From NCBI GenBank assembly GCA_932294295.1, contig OW028573.1:60117829-60181828 (forward strand): a stretch of DNA of 64,000 bases, written 5' to 3'. The stretch is from Alitta virens (lineage: Eukaryota; Annelida; Polychaeta; Phyllodocida; Nereididae). Shown here one piece after another: positions 56,691-64,000 of the stretch. The position numbers were made by a program, and so were the translations under genes. Within the stretch, counting starts at the first letter, position 1. Each line of letters opens with the position of its first letter. A model generated the notes under the pieces. That model was not told where the DNA came from. It saw only the letters and a program-made list of their open reading frames with translations, and ran no database searches.

Positions 56691-57480
56691 AAGGGGTCCA
56701 GGGTGGCGATGGTGACGGGGCAGGGGAGAAAGGGGTATTTTATTGGATCGTAATGGGGTAAATAGCGAGAGGTGCCCCACCAGCCGCCAGAGTGGCGCCA
56801 CGGTCGTTGATTGACGGATGTGATAAACAATACTTGTAAAACCCTTGGAGCACTTGGTGGCGTTTTTACTCGATGGTTTAGAGGGTAAAATTCAGATAAC
56901 ATTACGCATTAGTAATAAGGTGCTATTAAAATAGAAGGGGCAGTTTAACACGAACCTTTCAAGGAAGACGTGCCTGCAATGATGAGTAGTTGGGCTGCTT
57001 TTAGGGATTCTGGCCACGGACTGCACCTCACCCAACCAGGGCGTGTCACCATCTGGCATAATAGACAAGATGCCACTCGGCTGCAGGAGCCCCCCTGCAA
57101 GTACTTTACAGCACTCGCCCTGTACTTTACCCCTCAATCGAAGGGGGCCTCCAAAAACTTGCTAAACAAGAGCTCCCGCATGTTAATGAGGCCAGCAGAA
57201 TTCTGGGGGAGGCCAAGCCCAATAGAACTAAAACCGGTTCATGTCCGCCAATGCGAAAGGATCGAGGCACAGGAAGCTGCCTCTATGAACATAAACAAGG
57301 CCTTGAAACTGCTAAGATTTTGGGACCCAATTCGCCCGCCTATTATTGGCTGGAGATGAACATTTCCGCCAAGGGGAGTCAGAAGGGGTTCCTCAAGGGT
57401 CTACCTACAGTTCAACCAATGAGGACAGACTGTCAGAGACACTAGGTCCTCTACCCATTTACATAGCACTCGCATAACAT
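56691..57480. promoter_or_regulatory. GC-elevated island
   Basis: Two GC-richer parts, 56695-56830 and 56960-57450, with CGGTCGTTGATTGACGG and TTCCGCCAAGGGGAG words. A 129-codon plus frame at 56970-57359 is opposed by a minus frame and has no motif. Confidence 0.3.
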
Positions 57481-57700
57481 ATTCAAAGCCTTTCAAGTTG
57501 GGGATTGCCCCCAGTGCCTTCATATCCCATTCAAGAAGACTTAATATGGGCTTGGATCATATTTTATCTTTTATAATCCAGATCCTCTCCAAGCCAAGTA
57601 TTTACGCGAAATTTTGTAATTTAATCAATAAGGCACACTCCCCCCTGGTTGGCCTTTAAGAGAGCATCATTCCCCACTGGTCAATGCAGTCAATAATGGC
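57481..57700. other. Spacer
   Basis: Nothing recognised. Confidence 0.45.
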
Positions 57701-57990
57701 AGGATCCGTTTCTCATCTGTCTTTGAAGTACGATGACGTCATATAGTGGACTTGTCATGTCATCTGGACTGGTCTGCGTCATCGTGTTACTTCTCAGCAA
57801 ACTGAACGGGCAGGAGAAGCGCATTGCTGTTTTTTCTTTGGGCAGGACACGAAAAATTAATCTAGCAGGAAAAGCAATAGATATCGGTTGCATTTCTTTG
57901 TTTAAGGAGTGTTATAAAAGTCTTTGCGAGATGGGTAGCTCTGCCTAACAGGTTTCGATCGCTCTGACGCCACCATGTCTGATGGGCGCT
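57701..57990. promoter_or_regulatory. CRE-bearing island
   Basis: An exact TGACGTCA (57734-57741) is followed by TGTCATGTCATCTGGACTGG and TGCGTCATCG, a second half CRE. The 71-codon open frame 57733-57948 starts with a hydrophobic run but has no homologue that I recognise. Confidence 0.35.
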
Positions 57991-58560
57991 TGCCTTAAGT
58001 GACCTATATTCAGTTGTCATCAATTGAAAGCAGTTCGGTTGTTTCTAGATGTTTTGTCCTGCAAAATTAGAACAAGAGAGAACAGCCATTGCTCTTGTAG
58101 GATCACTGAAACTGATTTGGAAGCTGAGGATATTTATACCTGAACCTCTTTATAATGCAACATCAGTGGTTTTAATAGTGAGGGGGTCTTCTTGATGAAG
58201 TTATCTGCAATGATAGTTGCATTGACATGGTTGAAATTGAGTCAGTGCCAAGGTTTTTTCGAGGTTCCATGCCCTATCAAAATTGTGGTGCACTTGTGTA
58301 CAGTGTATATCACTTAGGATGATAGTCTGATTACTCTGATAAGTGCAGGAGTATTTTCTCAAAATTCAATTCACCTTTACAGAATTATGGTAAATTTTGA
58401 GACGATAACATGGTAATATTATCTAAATTTGAGAGCTGGCTTCATCGGTGAAGCAGTATCAGGGTGAAGTGCTCCTAGACCCTGTAGAGAATTGTGGTAG
58501 ACCTGAACTTTGGCATGTTGTGGGGGCTTTGCTTAGACAGTGGTTTGCTGACGTTTTGCA
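57991..58560. other. AT-rich spacer
   Basis: Nothing recognised. Confidence 0.5.
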
Positions 58561-58860
58561 GCACCTTGTTGTACTGTCATCCATCACTGTCAGGGCAGCC
58601 GCCTCAGCCCCATCCTGCTCACAACCCTATTGTCCACAGATCAGATGGCAAGGTCTGGCGGAAGACTGTCAGCACACTGCTACCTGTAATCGCCCCATCT
58701 AATCTGGCTGGCTTTTTGCCCCCCAAGGGTCATCTTCATGTTGGGCCCGGCTTCTGCAGCTCCCCGGTCAAGGGCACCTGGCCCCATCATGTCTACCCCC
58801 GAAATACCACCAACCAAAAAGTCCACAACATTCCCCCTTGATCACAGGCGCTTTTTATGC
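58561..58860. promoter_or_regulatory. Small GC-elevated island
   Basis: C-rich, with two overlapping plus-strand open frames and no motif. Weak call. Confidence 0.25.
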
Positions 58861-59600
58861 GCTTTCTCCTGACCATGGCTTCTCCCAGACAATGTAAACG
58901 GAATAACACAAACACATCTTGACAAGAATTTATTCGAATGCAAATTATCGAACAAGACTTCATAAATAATTTAAACAAGAAACACAAGGGGATTAAAATT
59001 CAACAGGCTTTTGCTGTCTGCCAGTCTTTTAGACGACTATAAAAGCCAGTGAGGTCGCCTACAAGGGTATATGAGCTTTGAAGGTTGGGGGAAATGCAAC
59101 GAGCTTATTGCTAACTTGGATAGCGATGCTTTCCTATCAGAAATCCTGATAAAAAGCACTAGAAACCTTGCGAAAATGGACTTTAATAATACACATATGG
59201 GGCGCAGGAAAACTGCCTTGTTGGAACACCACCGAACAGGATATATACCGTACTTTGTTTCCCAGCATGAAATCCCGTTATTATTGTGACTTTTGTTCTG
59301 ATTTAGAGCTAGCTCCATGCCGTCCAAGCTGGAATATTTGAAAACTCATTTCAATATGGAAGGAACACACAACACGGATATTGAGGATACATAGACGAGA
59401 ACACATGCAGCTTATGGAATGAGTCAAATCCGGTGTACAATGCTCACGAAAATACCTTCCTATATATAGACTGAAGAATATCACATTACAATTTTGACTT
59501 CTGTAAACAGCATAAGATTATCACTGACTGTTGTCATGATAAACGTATGATAAACGGATGCAGGGAAGTTTATTAAGACTCACGTTCCAGTAGTGCGGAT
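58861..59600. other. Mixed intergenic DNA
   Basis: A 72-codon plus frame at 59071-59289 has protein-like composition but no recognisable motif and is partly opposed by a minus frame. Nothing else is seen. Confidence 0.35.
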
Positions 59601-60120
59601 GGGAGGGAAGTTTTTTAGAAAGGAGATTTACATGGATTTAGCGACATATTGACAAACGTTTGATTATTCTGCGAGGGCGTAGTGATGAGCAAACGATGCC
59701 AAAATACACAGGCCATTGGCCGCAGCGGAAGTGACGATGGGCCAAAAAGACGGTAGAGGGCGCCCTTGATTGTCTTCCGCTTCTAATCTGCGTGGCGTCC
59801 TTGGCCCTAGCAAAGCTGAGGGGTGTGTGCCCCATGCCGATCGCAGGATTACCCCCACAGAGTCACCCTTGTGAGCAGGAAGAACCCCAGGGCCTGGGAA
59901 GCACCCCTATACAAGCCCATTTAACATGCACATTTATGTATATGTTAAGCAGCGATGTGAGTTATGGCATGCCTCCAAGCATCGAGGGTAACGACGTTTT
60001 GTGCCCCTCACCTGCATGGGAATCTGACAACTCCCCACCTCACGATTACCTAACTTTGGTCCTGCCCCATCGAAGAAATAGACCAATTTTGAACAGTGAT
60101 ATATGTGCACATAAACATGA
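59601..60120. promoter_or_regulatory. GC-elevated island
   Basis: CpG-bearing sequence at 59660-59830 with GCCGCAGCGGAAGTGACG, which joins an ETS core to a half CRE. TAACGACG lies near 59989. Opposed open frames throughout. Confidence 0.35.
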
Positions 60121-61580
60121 TGACTAAATTAGTCATATTTGTGAATTTATTTGTCTAGATCTCTGCCCCCAATGATATATACTGGTCTGAAGCTTAGGCA
60201 GTTTATATGACCAAATGCCAGAGGTAGACGTAATGATGAGATGATATGGCTAGGATTCCACCCCATGATACATATTTACCTCATGGGTGGGTTCTTTACT
60301 TTCCTCAGCATAGGTCTTACCTTATTCCTTTTTCTTAACATATACATTGTGTCCCACACCTCTTTCATCCACGGTCTTCTTGTAATTAAAAAAAATTCTC
60401 ATAATTTCACGAAAATGTATGTTTAAAATATGAAATGTGTACTTTCATTTTTGCATTATGCAAAATGAACTCATTTCAGAAGCCATTGATGTCGCTGCAT
60501 GCCGAGAAAAGTGCATTTGTAGCAACTTCTGTCATTTCGGAATCGTTCAAAGCTGAATCATTTCGGGGACCAATAAAGAATTCGTCGATAAATCAATTTT
60601 AACGGTTTCACACTCGATATCGAAAAAGGTATGTGCATGCGCGATGCCAGCATCCGGTTGCAGATCAAAAGTTTCGGATCAAAGAATAATTAGCTCAGGT
60701 AGGGAGAGGTGGAGTAGAGTTTCTCACAGCAGTGGGACCAAGGTTTCATCCCAGAGCAAGTTTCTAATTGCTGTTCGAGAGCCTGAGGGGAAAACAGTTT
60801 TGCATTCCGGGACAAATCGGCACATTTAACCTAACACGAAAGCCGCTAGAGTTAGCATAATGAGAACACAATGGCAGAGGGTCCTTTTGAAATATGCACC
60901 ACTCGCGTAAACTGCTTAATTGGTCTGTGTCTGTTGATAAGGGCAGCTTACGTTAGGGTGACGTTTTTGAATGTATCAAAGACCACACCAGATGGCATAT
61001 GTCTGCAACGTTATCAGTCTTATCTATCAGTTCCAAGTCAAAATGACCACTTCCTTCCTAACAAAAACGCCTTGCAATTTTGGCCTCAATTATAAAGAAG
61101 CTCTCAGAGTTATCAGTTGTCGTAATGGGTTTGAATAACAGAAGCTATCAATTAGACAGACGGGAAGTCATATGCAGACATTATGTATTGTTTATTAAAA
61201 TGTTAATTATAAGGCATGGTCAGAGGTGAAATACTTGATCTTATCGTGTTTGAATAACGGAAGATTGCATCTATAGTCGTAACATAATGTATACCTTTTA
61301 AGATCCCCAGTTTTACTTCTTTTGAAAATAGTTATCTCAGTTATTCATTCATAAAAACACAATTGCACATCTTGTATTATTTCATTTAAATTTTACATGA
61401 CTCATGAAATAATATGACTAATCCAAATGCTTTAAAATTAAAATGTGATTCTGGAAACATAACGATATGAAAACATTTCTTGGGAAAGTGAAAGCGAAAG
61501 TATATTGTCTAGTGTTGAATTCCATGACAAAACTTGAGGTACACATGCATTTAAATGGCACAAATGTATTAGCTTTTCAA
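60121..61580. other. AT-rich intergenic DNA
   Basis: TGTGCATGCGCG near 60633, one base from an NRF1 palindrome, sits in a slightly CpG-richer stretch at 60600-60850. Nothing else is recognised. Confidence 0.4.
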
Positions 61581-62060
61581 TTGCTGAGCTTTTCCAGGAG
61601 CCAAGTGATGATTGCTTGTGGGTCAGTGTAAATTTGCTGAGGGTATGGAATAGAACACCCTTCGCTTTTCAAGCCCGATCACCCTATTTATATTATCAAT
61701 TAGCAGACTAAGATAAATTGTAGAGAGGTGCTGATCGAATAATTGTCAAGGAATTATGGCCTTTTTGGGCCTTGATTTGTTTGGCTTCTAAGCCATTCTA
61801 TCGGCCTAATGGTCAATTGGATTTCTGTAGGATTTCTAGGGGGCACCCAGGACTTTTCAATCCATTTAATGTCAGAGGATAAGAGAGAAATCAAGGATAA
61901 TTCTGTTGGTCATTGGTCATTCTGGTCAAGGGGTCGCCATTCACACTGACCCTTTGCATCTGGCTGCCTGGACTGTCCACTGTCCAGTGTCCACTAAATA
62001 TCCACCTCACTGACGGACCATCACCCTGTAATGCAAAGTTATTGGCGTGTCCAGTTGGTG
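61581..62060. promoter_or_regulatory. Island with GTCCA series
   Basis: GTCCA words start at 61975, 61982 and 61989, a strict 7-bp period, in a moderately GC-rich block. Similar GTCC words mark islands at 32.4 and 35.9 kb. Confidence 0.35.
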
Positions 62061-62560
62061 AATATCATAACTCTTTATTGTTAATCCAAATTGCAGCAAC
62101 TTGCCAGCAAGTGGTTAAAAGTTTTCAAGTAAATTGTATTTGGAAAGTGCTCAGAGAAAACTGGTCAGCTGCATATAGTCAAACTGTTTATATTTGGTTT
62201 ATATATCAGTCAACTTTGTGTGACCTTGGCCAACAAAAACTCAGACCTTCACATCATAATGTTGAGGATTGCAAATCCGTGGCCTTGGCTGAATAAATGC
62301 TGTATTACTGAAGCGATTTTGAGCAAGGTCTTGGTGTACAATGTTTTTGTGTTTTTTTTTAACTTCCAAGGAATTGTTATTTTATAATATCTACCCACAT
62401 CATTCCGATTTTGTAAACTCACGAAAGTTCAAGTCTGACAGTGCAGTTAGAAATGTTCTGCGTAACTACAATGTATATGGCGTTGCTTGATACTTGGGAG
62501 TTATTGAGAGGCCAGTCATGTTTTATTTTGGGATCTTTATTGTTGGTCTCCACAATGGGA
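62061..62560. other. AT-rich spacer
   Basis: Nothing recognised; the 127-codon open frame 61913-62296 has no motif. Confidence 0.45.
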
Positions 62561-63040
62561 CACAATGAGACGTTGGGGTGTCCAGTTGACTGAGGAGGTG
62601 ACCAGCTAAATGAAGGTCTTCTCACAAGATAACAATTCCTTTCAGACTCTCCCGATCTGTCTTATGCTAAGAAACAGAATGACTGATTTGTAACTGGACC
62701 AGAGCTTTGGAGCATCTCAAGCCTTTGCAGTGTTTGTCTCTTAGTGGCTGACAGGCCTTCTCTTCATCAGTCCCAGCTTTTGATGCTAAAACGGCCAAAG
62801 CCAGTAGCTGAGACACTTGTTTGAGTGGAGAGAGGGGGGCCATCAAAGGCAACGTCTGTTTGACGTCAACCAAAGTTTTCTTCATCACTAGAAGCGCCCG
62901 TAACATAATATTCGTGTTTGCATACTATTCTATTCAACATTTTCCTTTGGCCATATTTGTGCAAGGCAGGACAATCCGATTCGTTTTGTGTGGTGGGACG
63001 GGGAAACATTTAAAGGTCTTTGTGATCATCCGTTAAAGTA
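62561..63040. promoter_or_regulatory. Island with CRE palindrome
   Basis: An exact TGACGTCA lies at 62872-62879 within TTTGACGTCAACCAAAG. GC is moderate. No coding signal. Confidence 0.3.
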
Positions 63041-63540
63041 ATAGAAAACATAGCAAAACATCTCAGGACGTGAGGATATGTGTTTTGAACTGTTTTCAAT
63101 TGCATATGGTGAACTTTGATCACGGTGTCTGTGGCATTACCATAGCATAAATCCAATGGTCAGTTTGTCCACATTAGATACGGTTATTTAATGATATCTA
63201 ATGAGGGTCAAGATACTTTCACTATGCAACAATTTAAGAGGTCCAGCATGTTGACATCTAAGACAGATTGTCTTCCCCTGATAACATTGATTCCCTGACC
63301 GCCTCAGTAATTGCAATTACGCAATTTGATTGACAAGTGACCCTCTAATCACTCTCCCATCAGGCTGACCACTGCGTCGCGTTACGTAATATTGCATCTG
63401 ACCTTGTTATCAAATAAAAATCGAATTGATCAGGGCGGGGTTGCCTCGGATTGAATAAGTTGAAAATTAAAAACATGAACTGAAACCGGTCTGTTGAGGG
63501 GGTAATTACGTATGCAAATTTCATGCCTGCCACTAATAAG
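63041..63540. promoter_or_regulatory. TGACC/GGTCA-rich mixed block
   Basis: Repeated TTGACA, GTGACC, CTGACC and TGACCTTG words crowd 63290-63410, including ACTGCGTCGCGTTACGTAAT. Candidate enhancer only. Confidence 0.3.
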
Positions 63541-64000
63541 AGATTTCCCAGAAATAACTTGTACTCTCCTAGGAACTAAATTCTTTAGTCAATCCTTTTA
63601 CCTGTTTGTGTGTTATGCTGGTATATTCGTAAGAGAAGTTTGTTATGGCATTATGTAATATTTGTAAGAGAAGTTATGGCATTATGTAATATACATGTAT
63701 TTTTCATGTCATTTGTTATTATGTAATATATTTTGTTAAAGTGTCAATAAAATAACATATATATGTAATTGGTGTTGCACTGGTAAAGATCAAAGAAATT
63801 GATAAAAAAAAAGGCTATAATAATAATAATGATTATGAACCCAAGAAATTTTCTGCGAAATAGTAGATGCACACAATTAAAAGTTTTCTTATATATATTC
63901 AAAGTCTTAATTCGAGAACATTTTAACGTCAGTATCACCATTTTTTTAGACTAACATTGAGTTTGGATATTGAGTGGCATTAATAATGGAATTCCACTGT
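63541..64000. other. AT-rich end of window with a short tandem repeat
   Basis: A unit of about 30-35 bp, GTAAGAGAAGTT..ATGGCATTATGTAATAT, occurs at 63629-63663 and 63664-63692, with a partial third copy at 63714-63731. The rest is AT-rich with nothing recognised. Confidence 0.6.

Noticed and set aside
57733..57948. 71-codon frame starting with a hydrophobic segment, possible small secreted protein
   Set aside because: The start overlaps a CRE palindrome, no cleavage-site or cysteine pattern follows, and one hydrophobic run is expected by chance among so many frames.
59071..59289. 72-codon plus-strand frame with protein-like composition
   Set aside because: No motif or neighbouring exon; length is within chance for this window.
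1..64000. CRISPR arrays, bacterial operons, prophage or viral genes
   Set aside because: Introns, polymerase III tRNA structure, microsatellites and gene density are all animal-type. No evenly spaced repeats with unique spacers and no capsid, integrase or envelope-like frames were seen.

Overview
The window is metazoan nuclear DNA, most likely from a non-vertebrate, probably marine, animal. The evidence is GT-AG introns, a polymerase III tRNA gene, long AT-rich intergenic DNA, microsatellites, a non-LTR retrotransposon relic and a relic of an unclassified multicopy element that I know from cnidarians, arthropods and other invertebrates. I cannot name the phylum from sequence alone.

Only one protein-coding gene is convincingly visible. 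The two last coding exons of a plus-strand Xaa-Pro aminopeptidase (peptidase M24B, XPNPEP family) lie at 2147-2245 and 2580-2804. The protein ends in a hydrophobic tail that looks like a GPI-anchor signal, as in vertebrate XPNPEP2. The rest of that gene lies to the left of the window. The intron before these exons carries an antisense, frameshifted transposon-like relic at 591-1477. A complete tRNA-Val(AAC) gene sits alone at 37260-37332 on the plus strand.

From about 3.5 kb to 64 kb I find no credible protein exon. The desert alternates between AT-rich DNA (simple repeats, MITE-like pieces, a reverse-transcriptase relic at 54965-55645) and many GC-elevated islands of 0.2-1.8 kb. The islands are dense in recognisable transcription-factor words: seven perfect TGACGTCA (CRE) palindromes, ten CCTGCAGG palindromes, RFX X-box-like sites, a perfect DR5 retinoic-acid-type AGGTCA repeat at 12302-12318, a TGACCA series at 20130-20175, and phased GTCC series. 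One island, 30231-30670, has CpG-island density and a perfect NRF1 palindrome, so it is the best promoter candidate. Several islands hold open frames in many phases on both strands, which is a composition effect and not coding.

The simplest reading, which is inference, is a regulatory gene desert downstream of a bystander housekeeping-type gene, with arrays of candidate enhancers serving a developmental gene outside the window. The structural oddities most worth following are a 127-bp inverted repeat at 42929-43055 followed within 220 bp by a roughly 180-bp imperfect tandem duplication at 43273-43643, and the three CRE-rich clusters at 25.8, 41.9 and 44.5 kb. GC and CpG statements and motif counts were made by eye and are lower bounds.
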